Assembly: GCF_050947335.1 (NCBI RefSeq)
Contig: NW_027473318.1
Span: 2,728,001 to 2,792,000 of the forward strand
Direction of reading: 5' to 3'
Length of the DNA: 64,000 nt
Source: Megachile rotundata
Taxonomy: Eukaryota > Arthropoda > Insecta > Hymenoptera > Megachilidae
The translations under genes and the position numbers were made by a program. The first letter of the stretch is position 1. The number at the start of each line of letters is the position of its first letter. The notes under the pieces were generated by a model that was given only the letters and a program-made list of their open reading frames with translations, was not told the origin of the DNA and did not search any database. Shown here one piece after another: positions 14,351 to 28,200 of the stretch.

Positions 14351-17300
14351 TGTGATTGTATGATTATGATTGTATGATTGTGATTGTATGATTGCGACTG
14401 TATGATTGTGATTGTATGATTATGATTGTATTTTTGTGATTTTATGATTGTGATTGTATGATTGTGATTGTATGATTGTGATTGTATGATTGTGATTGTA
14501 TGATTGTGATTGTATGATTGCGATTGTATGAATGCGATTGTATGATTGTGATTGCATAATTGTGATTCTATGATTGCGATTGTATGATTGCGATTGTATG
14601 ATTGTGATTGTATGATTGTGATTGTATGATTGTGATTGTATGATTGTGATTGTATGATTGTGATTGTATTTTTGTGATTGTATGATTGTGATTGTATGTT
14701 TGTGATTGTATGTTTGTGATTGTATTATTGTGATTGTCTGATTGTGGTTGTGCGATTGTGATTGTACGATTGTGATTGTACGATTGTGATTGTATGATCG
14801 TGATTGTATGATTATGATTGTATGATTGTGATTGCATGATTGTGATTGTATGATTGTGATTGCATGATTGTGAATGTATGATTGTGATTGTATGATTGTG
14901 GTTGTATGATTGTGATTGTATGATTGTGATTGTATGATTGTGATTGTATGATTGTGATTGTATGATTGTGATTGTATGATTGTGATTGTATGATTGTATT
15001 TGGGAGATTGTAATTGTATTATTGCGATTGTATGATAGTGGTGGTATGATTGCGATTGTATGATTGCGATTGTATGATTGTGATGTTTGATTGTAATTGT
15101 ATGATTATGATTGTATGATTGTGATTGTATGATTGTGATTGTATGATTGTATTTGGGAGATTGTATTTGGGAGATTGCATTTGGGAGATTGTAATTGTAT
15201 GATTGCGATTGTATGATTGTGATTGTATGATTGCGATTGTATGATTGCGATTGTATGATTGTGATTGTATGATTGTGATGTATGAATGTAATTGTATGAT
15301 TATGATTGTGTGATTGTGATTGTATAATTGTGATGGTATGATTGTGATGGTATGGTTGTGATTGTATGATTGCGATCGTCTGATTGTGATTGTATGATTA
15401 TGATTGTATGATTGTGATTGTATGATTGCGATTGTATGATTGTGATTGTATGATTATGATTGTATTTTTGTGATTTTATGATTGTGATTGTATGATTGTG
15501 ATTGTATGATTGTGATTGTATGATTGCGATTGTATGAATGCGATTGTATGATTGTGATTGCATAATTGTGATTGTATGATTGTGATTGTATGATTGTCAT
15601 TGTATGATTGTGATTGTATGATTGTGATTGTATGATTGTGATGTATGATTGTAATTGTATGATTATGATTGTATGATTGTGATTGTATGATTGAGATTGT
15701 ATGATTGTGATTGTATGCTTGCGATTGTATGATTGTGATTGTATGATTGTGATTCTTTGATTGTGAAAGTATGATTGTGATTCTATGATTGTGATTGTAT
15801 GATTGTGATTGTATGATTGTGATTGTATGATTGTGATTGTATGATTGTGATTGTCTGATTGTGGTTGTGCGATTGTGATTGTACGATTGTGATTGTACGA
15901 TTGTGACTGTATGATTGTGATTGTATGATTATGATTGTATGATTGTGATTGCATGATTGTGACTGTATGATTGTGATTGCATGATTTTGAATGTATGATT
16001 GTGATTGTATGATTGTGATTGTATGATTGTGATTGTATGATTGCGATTGTATGATTGCGGTTGTATGATTGTGATGTATGATTGTAATTGTATGATTATG
16101 ATTGTATGATTGTGATTGTATGATTGTGATTGTATGATTGTATTTGGGAGATTGTATTTGGGAGATTGTATTTGGGAGATTGTAATTGTATGATTGCGAT
16201 TGTATGATTGTGATTGTATTTTTGTGATTGTATGATTGTGATTGTATATTTGTGATTGTATGTTTGTGATTGTATTATTGTGATTGTCTGATTGTGGTTG
16301 TGCGATTGTGATTGTACGATTGTGATTGTACGATTGTGATTGTATGATTGTGATTGTATGATTATGATTGTATGATTGTGATTGCATGATTGTGATTGTA
16401 TGATTGTGATTGCATGATTGTGAATGTATGATTGTGATTGTATGATTGTGGTTGTATGATTGTGATTGTATGATTGTGATTGTATGATTGTGATTGTATG
16501 ATTGTGATTGTATGATTGTGATTGTATGATTGTGATTGTATGATTGTGATTGTATGATTATGATTGTATGATTGTGATTGTATGATTGTGATTGTATGAT
16601 TGTATTTGGGAGATTGTATTTGGGAGATTGTAATTGTATTATTGCGATTGTATGATAGTGGTGGTATGATTGCGATTGTATGATTGCGATTGTATGATTG
16701 TGATGTTTGATTGTAATTGTATGATTATGATTGTATGATTGTGATTGTATGATTGTGATTGTATGATTGTATTTGGGAGATTGTATTTGGGAGATTGCAT
16801 TTGGGAGATTGTAATTGTATGATTGCGATTGTATGATTGTGATTGTATGATTGCGATTGTATGATTGCGATTGTATGATTGTGATTGTATGATTGTGATG
16901 TATGAATGTAATTGTATGATTATGATTGTGTGATTGTGATTGTATAATTGTGATGGTATGATTGTGATGGTATGGTTGTGATTGTATGATTGCGATCGTC
17001 TGATTGTGATTGTATGATTATGATTGTATGATTGTGATTGTATGATTGCGATTGTATGATTGTGATTGTATGATTATGATTGTATTTTTGTGATTTTATG
17101 ATTGTGATTGTATGATTGTGATTGTATGATTGTGATTGTATGATTGCGATTGTATGAATGCGATTGTATGATTGTGATTGCATAATTGTGATTGTATGAT
17201 TGTGATTGTATGATTGTCATTGTATGATTGTGATTGTATGATTGTGATTGTATGATTGTGATGTATGATTGTAATTGTATGATTATGATTGTATGATTGT

Positions 17301-17830
17301 GATTGTATGATTGAGATTGTATGATTGTGATTGTATGCTTGCGATTGTATGATTGTGATTGTATGATTGTGATTCTTTGATTGTGAAAGTATGATTGTGA
17401 TTCTATGATTGTGATTGTATGATTGTGATTGTATGATTGTGATTGTATGATTGTGATTGTCTGATTGTGGTTGTGCGATTGTGATTGTACGATTGTGATT
17501 GTACGATTGTGATTGTATGATTGTGATTGTATGATTATGATTGTATGATTGTGATTGCATGATTGTGACTGTATGATTGTGATTGCATGATTTTGAATGT
17601 ATGATTGTGATTGTATGATTGTGATTGTATGATTGTGATTGTATGATTGCGATTGTATGATTGCGGTTGTATGATTGTGATGTATGATTGTAATTGTATG
17701 ATTATGATTGTATGATTGTGATTGTATGATTGTGATTGTATGATTGTATTTGGGAGATTGTATTTGGGAGATTGTATTTGGGAGATTGTAATTGTATGAT
17801 TGCGATTGTATGATTGTGATTGTATGATTG
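14351..17830 (+). repeat. ~1.6-kb tandem duplication
   Basis: The segment beginning with GTATTTTTGTGATTG near 14661 restarts near 16211 (offset 1550). From 15001/16621 the offset is 1620, because the second copy gains five units (70 bp) before the GGGAG block at 16603. From 15855/17461 it is 1606. ATAGTGGTGG occurs in both (15035, 16655), as do GGGAG blocks 15150/16770 and 16141/17747. The junction at about 16,205 joins the GCGATTG unit after the 16141 block to the TTTTTG word. The 300 bp upstream of 14661 resembles 3.5-4.0 kb. No gene. Confidence 0.88.
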
Positions 17831-20800
17831 CGATTGTATGATTGTGATTGTATGATTGTGATGTATGATTGTAATTGTATGATTGCGATGTATGACTGTA
17901 ATTGTATGATTGTGATTGTATGATTGTGATTGTATGATTGCGATTGTATGAATGCGATTGTATGATTGTGATTGCATAATTGTGATTGTATGATTGTGAT
18001 TGTATGATTGCGATTGTATGATTGTGATTGTATGATTGTGAAAGTATGATTGTGATTGTATGATTGTGATTGTATGATTGTGATTGTATGATTGTGATTG
18101 TATGAGTGTGATTGTCTGATTGTGGTTGTGCGATTGTGATTGCGCGATTGTGAATGTACGATTGTGATTGTATGATTGTGATTGTATGAATATGATTGTA
18201 TGATTGTGATTGCATGATTGTGATTGTATGTTTGTGATTGCATGATTTTGAATGTATGATTGTGATCGTATGATTGTGATCGTATGATTGTGATTGTCTG
18301 TTTGTTATTGTATGATTGCGATAGTATGATTGTGATTGTATGCTTGTGATTGTATGATTGTGATGTATGATTGTAACTGTATGATTATAATTGTATGATT
18401 GTGATTGTATGATTGAGATTGTATGATTGTGATTGTATGCTTGCGATTGTATGATTGTGATTGTATGATTGTGATTGTATGATTGTATTTAGGAGATTGT
18501 ATTTGGGATATTGTAATTGTATGATTGCGATTGTATGATTGTGATTGTATGATTGTGATGTATGATTGTAATTGTATGATTATGATTGTATGATTGTGAT
18601 TGTATGATTGAGATTGTATGATTGTGATTGTATGCTTGCGATTGTATGATTGTGATTGTATGATTGTGATTCTTTGATTGTGAAAGTATGATTGTGATTC
18701 TATGATTGTGATTGTATGATTGTGATTGTATGATTGTGATTGTATGATTGTGATTGTCTGATTGTGGTTGTGCGATTGTGATTGTACGATTGTGATTGTA
18801 CGATTGTGATTGTATGATTGTGATTGTATGATTATGATTGTATGATTGTGATTGCATGATTGTGACTGTATGATTGTGATTGCATGATTTTGAATGTATG
18901 ATTGTGATTGTATGATTGTGATTGTATGATTCTGATTGTATGATTGTGATTGTATGATTGTGATTGTATGATTGTGATTGTATGATTGAGATTCTATGAT
19001 TGGTATTGTATGATTGCGATTGTATGATTGTCATTGTATGATTGTGATTGTATGATTGTGATTGTATGATTGTGATTGTATGATTGTGATTGTATGATTG
19101 TGATTGTATGATTGTGATTGTATGATTGTGATTGTATGATTGTGAAAGTATGATTGTGATTGTATGATTGTGATTGTATGATTGTGATTGTATGAGTGTG
19201 ATTGACTGATTGTGGTTGTGCGATTGTGATTGTACGATTGTGATTGTACGATTGTGATTGTATGATTGTGATTGTATGATTATGATTGTATGATTGTGAT
19301 TGCATGATTGTGATTGTATGATTGTGATTGCATGATTTTGAATGTATGATTCTGATTGTATGATTGTGATTGTATGATTGTGATTGTATGATTGTGAGTG
19401 TATGATTGTGATTATATGATTGTGATTGTATGATTGTGATTGTATGATTACGATTGTATGATTGTGATTGCATGATTTTGAATGTATGATTGTGATTGTA
19501 TGATTGTGATTGTATGATTGTGATTGTATGATTGCGATTGTATGATTGCGGTTGTATGATTGTGATGTATGATTGTAATTGTATGATTATGATTGTATGA
19601 TTGTGATTGTATGATTGTGATTGTATGATTGTATTTGGGAGATTGTATTTGGGAGATTGTATTTGGGAGATTGTAATTGTATGATTGCGATTGTATGATT
19701 GTGATTGTATGATTGCGATTGTATGATTGTGATTGTATGATTGTGATGTATGATTGTAATTGTATGATTGCGATGTATGACTGTAATTGTATGATTGTGA
19801 TTGTATGATTGTGATTGTATGATTGCGATTGTATGAATGCGATTGTATGATTGTGATTGCATAATTGTGATTGTATGATTGTGATTGTATGATTGCGATT
19901 GTATGATTGTGATTGTATGATTGTGAAAGTATGATTGTGATTGTATGATTGTGATTGTATGATTGTGATTGTATGATTGTGATTGTATGAGTGTGATTGT
20001 CTGATTGTGGTTGTGCGATTGTGATTGCGCGATTGTGAATGTACGATTGTGATTGTATGATTGTGATTGTATGAATATGATTGTATGATTGTGATTGCAT
20101 GATTGTGATTGTATGTTTGTGATTGCATGATTTTGAATGTATGATTGTGATCGTATGATTGTGATCGTATGATTGTGATTGTCTGTTTGTTATTGTATGA
20201 TTGCGATAGTATGATTGTGATTGTATGCTTGTGATTGTATGATTGTGATGTATGATTGTAACTGTATGATTATAATTGTATGATTGTGATTGTATGATTG
20301 AGATTGTATGATTGTGATTGTATGCTTGCGATTGTATGATTGTGATTGTATGATTGTGATTGTATGATTGTATTTAGGAGATTGTATTTGGGATATTGTA
20401 ATTGTATGATTGCGATTGTATGATTGTGATTGTATGATTGTGATGTATGATTGTAATTGTATGATTATGATTGTATGATTGTGATTGTATGATTGAGATT
20501 GTATGATTGTGATTGTATGCTTGCGATTGTATGATTGTGATTGTATGATTGTGATTCTTTGATTGTGAAAGTATGATTGTGATTCTATGATTGTGATTGT
20601 ATGATTGTGATTGTATGATTGTGATTGTCTGATTGTGGTTGTGCGATTGTGATTGTACGATTGTGATTGTACGATTGTGATTGTATGATTGTGATTGTAT
20701 GATTATGATTGTATGATTGTGATTGCATGATTGTGACTGTATGATTGTGATTGCATGATTTTGAATGTATGATTGTGATTGTATGATTGTGATTGTATGA

Positions 20801-21330
20801 TTCTGATTGTATGATTGTGATTGTATGATTGTGATTGTATGATTGTGATTGTATGATTGAGATTCTATGATTGGTATTGTATGATTGCGATTGTATGATT
20901 GTCATTGTATGATTGTGATTGTATGATTGTGATTGTATGATTGTGATTGTATGATTGTGATTGTATGATTGTGATTGTATGATTGTGATTGTATGATTGT
21001 GATTGTATGATTGTGAAAGTATGATTGTGATTGTATGATTGTGATTGTATGATTGTGATTGTATGAGTGTGATTGACTGATTGTGGTTGTGCGATTGTGA
21101 TTGTACGATTGTGATTGTACGATTGTGATTGTATGATTGTGATTGTATGATTATGATTGTATGATTGTGATTGCATGATTGTGATTGTATGATTGTGATT
21201 GCATGATTTTGAATGTATGATTCTGATTGTATGATTGTGATTGTATGATTGTGATTGTATGATTGTGAGTGTATGATTGTGATTATATGATTGTGATTGT
21301 ATGATTGTGATAGTATGATTGTGATTGTAT
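17576..21330 (+). repeat. ~1.88-kb tandem duplication
   Basis: The first copy runs about 17576-19460 and the second about 19461-21330. GGGAG blocks 17747/19632, CTGTTTG 18298/20183, TTTAGGAG 18486/20371 and CTTTG 18672/20557 are all offset by 1885. One unit is then missing from the second copy, so ATTGGTATTG is at 18999/20870 (offset 1871). The junction lies near 19,445, where a TTACGATTG unit replaces the GATAG unit seen in the continuing copy. Its left edge overlaps the second copy of the preceding ~1.6-kb duplication. No gene. Confidence 0.9.
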
Positions 21331-22560
21331 GATTGTGATTGCATGATTGTGATTGTATGATTGTAATTGTATGATTGTGATTGTATGATTATGATTTTAT
21401 GATTGTGATTGCATGACTGTGATTGTATGGTTGTGATTGTATGATTGTGATTGTATGATTGTGACAGTATGATTGTGATTGTATGATTGTGATTGTATGA
21501 TTGTGATTGTATGATTGTGATTGTATGATTGTATTTGGGAGGTTGTATTTGGGAGATTGTATTTGGGAGATTGTAATTGCATGATTGCGATTGTATGATT
21601 GTGATTGTATGATTGCGATTGTATGATTGTGATTGTATGATTGTGATGTATGATTGTAATTGTATGATTGTGAAAGTATGATTGTGATTGCATGATTGTG
21701 ATTGTATGATTGTGATTGCATGATTTTGAATGTATGATTGTGATTGTATGATTGTGATTGTATGATTGTGACTGTATGATTGTGATTGTATGATTGTGAT
21801 TGTATGATTGTGATAGTATGATTGTGATTGTATGATTGTGATTGTATGATTGTGACTGTATGATTGTGATTGTATGATTGTGATTGTATGATTACGATTG
21901 TATGATTGTGATTGTATGATTGTGATGTATGATTGTAATTGTATGATTATGATTGTATGATTGTGATTGTATGATTGTGATTGTATGATTGTATTTGGGA
22001 GATTGTATTTGGGAGATTGTATTTGGGAGATTGTAATTGTATGATTGCGATTGTATGATTGTGATTGTATGATTGCGATTGTATGATTGTGATTGTATGA
22101 TTGTGATGTATGATTGTAATTGTATGATTGTGATTGTATGATTGTGATTGTATGATTGTGATGGTATGATTGTGATTGTATGATTGCGATCGTATGATTG
22201 TGATTGTATGATTATGATTGTATGATTGTGATTGTATGATTGTGATTGTACGATTGTGAAAGTATGATTGTGATTGTATGATTGTGATTGTATGATTGTG
22301 ATTGTATTCTTGTGATTTTATGATTGTGATTGTATGATTGTGATTGTATGATTGTGATTGTATGATTGTGATTGTATGATTGTGATTGTATGATTGTGAA
22401 AGTATGATTGTGATTGTATGATTGTGATTGTATGATTGTGATTGTACGATTGTGATTGTACGATTGTGATTGTATGAGTGTGATTGTCTGATTGTGGTTG
22501 TGCGATTGTGATTGTACGATTGTGATTGTACGATTGTGATTGTACGATTGTGATTGTATG
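21331..22560 (+). repeat. Minisatellite stretch with GGGAGG and triple GGGAG blocks
   Basis: Blocks at 21532 (first unit GGGAGGTTG) and 21992 are followed by GATGG, CGATCG and TTCTTGTGATTTTATG words. The order matches 10.97-12.5, 40.3-41.0 and 46.1-47.4 kb. Here the 21532 block has three copies against four at 10971, 40329 and 46125. No gene. Confidence 0.83.
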
Positions 22561-23260
22561 ATTATGATTGTATGATTGTGATAGCATGATTGTGATTGTA
22601 TGATTGTGATTGCATGATTGTGATTGTATGATTGTGATTGTATGATTGTGAAAGTATGATTGTGATTGTATGATTGTGATTGTATGATTGTGATTGTATG
22701 ATTGTGATTGTATGATTGTGATTGTATGATTGTGATTGTACGATTGTGAAAGTATGATTGTGATTGTATGATTGTGATTGTATGATTGTGATTGTACGAT
22801 TGTGATTGTACGATTGTGATTGTACGATTGTGATTGTACGATTATGATTGTATGATTGTGATTGCATGATTGTGATTGTATGATTGTGATTGCATGATTT
22901 TGAATGTATGATTATGATTGTATGATTGTGATAGCATGATTGTGATTGTATGATTGTGATTGCATGATTGTGATTGTATGATTGTGATTGTATGATTGTG
23001 AAAGTATGATTGTGATTGTATGATTGTGATTGTATGATTGTGATTGTATGATTGTGATTGTATGATTGTGATTGTATGATTGTGATTGTACGATTGTGAA
23101 AGTATGATTGTGATTGTATGATTGTGATTGTATGATTGTGATTGTACGATTGTGATTGTACGATTGTGATTGTACGATTGTGATTGTACGATTATGATTG
23201 TATGATTGTGATTGCATGATTGTGATTGTATGATTGTGATTGCATGATTTTGAATGTATG
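22561..23260 (+). repeat. 350-bp tandem duplication (exactly 25 units)
   Basis: The segment starting with TTATGATTG and the rare GATAGCATG unit at 22561 recurs from 22911, an offset of 350 bp or 25 x 14. Both copies end with four successive TACGATTG units, a TTATGATTG unit and GCATGATTTTGAATG. They look almost identical. GATAGCATG also occurs near 12607 and 47452, each time once, so the duplication is private to this locus. Confidence 0.9.
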
Positions 23261-25200
23261 ATTGTGATTGTATGATTGTGATTGTATGATTGTGATTGTA
23301 TGATTGTGATTGTATGATTGTGATTGTATGATTGTGATTGTATGATTGTGATTGTATGATTGTGATAGTATGATTGTGATTGTATGATTGTGATTGTATG
23401 ATTGTGATTGTATGATTGTGATTGTATGATTGTGATTCTATGATTGTGATTGTACGATTGTATTTGGGAGATTGTATTCGGGAGATTGTATTTGGGAGAT
23501 TGTAATTGTATGATTGCGATTGTATGATTGTGATTGTATGATTGTGATTGTATGATTGTGATTGTATGATTTTGATTGTATGATTGTGACTGTATGATTG
23601 TGATTGTATGATTGTGATTGTATGATTGTATTTGGGAGATTGTATTTGGGAGATTGTAATTGTATGATTGCGATTGTATGATTGTGATTGTATGATTGCG
23701 ATTGTATGATTGTGATTGTATGATTGTGATGTATGATTGTAATTGTATGGTTATGATTGTATGATTGTGCTTGTATGATTGAGATTGTATGATTGTGATT
23801 GTATTATTGTGATTGCATGATTGTGACTGCATGATTGTGATTGTATGATTGTGATTGTATAATTGAGATTGTATGATTGTGATTGTATGATTGTCATTGT
23901 ATGATTGTGATTGTATGATTATGATTGTATGATTGTGATTGCATGATTGTGACTGTATGATTGTGATTGCATGATTTTGAATGTATGATTGTGATTGTAT
24001 GATTGTGATTGTATGATTGTGATTGTATGATTGTGATTGTATGATTGTGATTGTATGATTGTGATAGTATGATTGTGATTGAGTGATTGTGATTGTATGA
24101 TTGTGATTGTATGATTGTGATCGTATGATTGTGATTGTCTGTTTGTTATTGTATGATTGCGATAGTATGATTGTGATTGTATGCTTGTGATTGTATGATT
24201 GTGATGTATGATTGTAACTGTATGATTATAATTGTATGATTGTGATTGTATGATTGAGATTGTATGATTGTGATTGTATGCTTGCGATTGTATGATTGTG
24301 ATTGTATGATTGTGATTGTATGATTGTATTTAGGAGATTGTATTTGGGATATTGTAATTGTATGATTGCGATTGTATGATTGTGATTGTATGATTGTGAT
24401 GTATGATTGTAATTGTATGATTATGATTGTATGATTGTGATTGTATGATTGAGATTGTATGATTGTGATTGTATGCTTGCGATTGTATGATTGTGATTGT
24501 ATGATTGTGATTCTTTGATTGTGAAAGTATGATTGTGATTCTATGATTGTGATTGTATGATTGTGATTGTATGATTGTGATTGTATGATTGTGATTGTCT
24601 GATTGTGGTTGTGCGATTGTGATTGTACGATTGTGATTGTACGATTGTGATTGTATGATTGTGATTGTATGATTATGATTGTATGATTGTGATTGCATGA
24701 TTGTGACTGTATGATTGTGATTGCATGATTTTGAATGTATGATTGTGATTGTATGATTGTGATTGTATGATTGTGATTGTATGATTGTGATTGTATGATT
24801 GTGATTGTATGATTGTGATAGTATGATTGTGATTGAGTGATTGTGATTGTATGATTGTGATTGTATGATTGTGATTGTATGATTGTGATTGTATGATTGT
24901 ATTTGGGGGATTGTATTTGGGAGATTGTAATTGTATGATTGCGATTGTATGATTGTGATTGTATGATTGCGATTGTATGATTGTGATCGTATGATTGTGA
25001 TGTATGCTTGTAATTGTATGATTATGATTGTATGATTGTGATTGTATGATTGAGATTGTATGATTGTGATTGTATTATTGTGATTGCATGATTGTGACTG
25101 CATGATTGTGATTGTATGATTGTGATTGTATAATTGAGATTGTATGATTGTGATTGTATGATTGTCATTGTATGATTGTGATTGTATGATTATGATTGTA
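23261..25200 (+). repeat. Mixed minisatellite stretch with a full fixed module
   Basis: It contains GGGAG blocks at 23461 (middle unit TTCGGGAG) and 23629, the fixed module from CTGTTTG 24139 through TTTAGGAG 24327 to CTTTG 24513, and a GGGGG block at 24900. The module is followed by the GGGGG block 573 bp after TTTAGGAG, one unit more than the 559 bp in the three other copies that have both. No gene. Confidence 0.84.
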
Positions 25201-28200
25201 TCATTGTGATTGTATGATTGTGATTGTATGATTGTGATTGTATGAGTGTGATTGTATGATTGTGAAAGTAAGATTGTGATTGTATGATTGTGATTGTATG
25301 ATTGTGATTGTATGATTGTGATTGTATGAGTGTGATTGACTGATTGTGGTTGTGCGATTGTGATTGTACGATTGTGATTGTACGATTGTGATTGTATGAT
25401 TGTGATTGTATGATTATGATTATATGATTGTGATTGCATGATTGTGATTGTATGATTGTGATTGCATGATTTTGAATGTATGATTCTGATTGTATGATTG
25501 TGATTGTATGATTGTGATTGTATGATTGTGAGTGTATGATTGTGATTATATGATTGTGATTGTATGATTGTGATAGTATGATTGTGATTGTATGATTGTG
25601 ATTGCATGATTGTGATTGTATGATTGTAATTGTATGATTGTGATTGTATGATTATGATTTTATGATTGTGATTGCATGATTGTGTTTGTATGGTTGTGAT
25701 TGTATGATTGTGATTGTATGATTGTGACAGTATGATTGTGATTGTATGATTGTGATTGTATGATTGTGATTGTATGATTGTATTTGGGAGATTGTATTTG
25801 GGAGATTGTATTTGGGAGATTGTATTTGGGAGATTGTATTTGGGAGATTGTAATTGTATGATTGCGATTGTATGATTGTGATTGTATGATTGCGATTGTA
25901 TGATTGTGATGTATGATTGTAATTGTATGATTATGATTGTATGATTGTGATTGTATGATTGTGATTGTATGATTGTATTTGGGAGATTGTAATTGTATGA
26001 TTGCGATTGTATGATTGTGATTGTATGATTGCGATTGTATGATTGTGATTGTATGATTGTGATGTATAATAGTAATTGTATGATTATGATTGTATGATTG
26101 TGATTGTATGATTGTCATGGTATGATTGTGATGGTATGATTGTGATTGTATGATTGCGATCGTATGATTGTGATTGTATGATTATGATTGTATGATTGCG
26201 ATTGTATGATTGCGATTGTATAATTGTGATTGTATGTTTGTGATTGTATTTTTGAGATTTTATGATTGTGATTGTATGATTGTGATGGTATGATTGTGAT
26301 TGTATGATTGTGATTGTATGATTGCGATTGTATGAATGCGATTGTATGATTGTGATTGCATAATTGTGATTGTATGATTGTGATTGTATGATTGTGATTG
26401 TATGATTGTGATTGTATGATTGTGATTGTATGATTGTGATTGTATGATTGTGATTGTATGAATGCGATTGTATGATTGTGATTGCATAATTGTGATTGTA
26501 TGATTGTGATTGTATGATTGCGATTGTATGATTGTGATTGTATGTTTATGATTGTATTTTTGTGATTTTATGATTGTGATTGTATGATTGTGATTGTATG
26601 ATTGTGATTGTATGATTGTGATTGTATGATTGCGATTGTATGAATGCGATTGTATGATTGTGATTGCATAATTGTGATTGTATGATTGTGATTGTATGAT
26701 TGTGATTGTATGATTGTGATTGTATGATTGTGGTTGTATGATTGTGATTGTATGAATGCGATTGTATGATTGTGATTGCATAATTGTGATTGTATGATTG
26801 TGATTGTATGATTGTGATTGTATGTTTGCGATTGTATGATTGTGATGTTATGATTGTGATTGTATGATTGTGATTGTATGATTGTGATTGTATGAGTGTG
26901 ATTGTCTGATTGTGGTTGTGCGTTTGTGATTGTACGATTGTGAATGTACGATTGTGATTGTATGATTGTGGTTGTATGAATATGATTGTATGATTGTGAT
27001 TGCATGATTGTGATTGTATGATTGTGATTGTATGATTCTGATTGTATGATTGTGATTGTATGATTGTGATTGTCTGATTGTGGTTGTGCGATTGTGATTG
27101 TATGATTGTGATTCTGTGATTGTGATTGTATGATTGTGATTGTATGATTGTGATTGTATGATTGTATTTGGGAGATTGTATTTGGGAGATTGTATTTGGG
27201 AGATTGTAATTGTATGATTGCGATTGTATGATTGTGGTTGTATGATTGCGATTGTATGATTGTGATGTATGATTGTAATTGTATGATTGTGATTGTATGA
27301 TTGTGATTGTATGATTGTGATAGTATGATTGTGATTGTATGATTGTGACTGTATGATTGTGATTGTATGATTGTATTTGGGAGATTGTATTTGGGAGATT
27401 GTATTTGGGAGATTGTAACTGTATGATTGCGATTGTATGATTGTGATTGTATGATTGCGATTGTATGATTGCGGTTGTATGATTGTGATGTATGATTGTA
27501 ATTGTATGATTATGATTGTATGATTGTGATTGTATGATTGTGATTGTATGATTGTATTTGGGAGATTGTATTTGGGAGATTGTATTTGGGATATTGTAAT
27601 TGTATGATTGCGATTGTATGATTGTGATTGTATGATTGCGATTGTATTTTTGTGATTTTATGATTGTGATTGTATGATTGTGATTGTATGATTGTGATTG
27701 TATGATTGCGATTGTATGAATGCGATTGTATGATTGTATTTGGGAGATTGTATTTGGGAGATTGTAACTGTATGATTGCGATTGTATGATTGTGATTGTA
27801 TGATTGCGATTGTATGATTGCGGTTGTATGATTGTGATGTATGATTGTAATTGTATGATTATGATTGTATGATTGCGATCGCATGATTGTGATTGTGTGA
27901 TTATGATTGTATGATTGTGATTGCATGATTGCGATTGTATGATTGTCATTGTATGATTATGATTGTATTTTTGTGATTTTATGATTGTGATTGTATGATT
28001 GTGATTGTATGATTGTGATTGTATGATTGCGATTGTATGAATGCGATTGTATGAATGTGATTGCATAATTGTGATTGTATGATTGTGATTGTATGATTGT
28101 GATTGTATGATTGTGATTGTATGATTGTGATTGTATGATTGTAATTGTATGATTATGATTGTATGATTGTGATTGTATGATTGAGATTCTATGATTGTGA

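Noticed and set aside
26149..26170. CGATCG palindromes as regulatory or replication sites
   Set aside because: They arise from a GCGATTG to GCGATCG change in one recurring unit and follow the duplications; no other site feature is present.
26546..28066. 506-codon open frame on the - strand (identical length and product at 29607-31127)
   Set aside because: It is the repeat read in frame: 14-residue periods of Q, N, H, I, S, T and Y, with the same peptide available in the other - frames. Methionines come only from GCAT/TCAT variant units and stops from TTA, TCA or CTA variants. The two matching frames are just the 3061-bp repeat.
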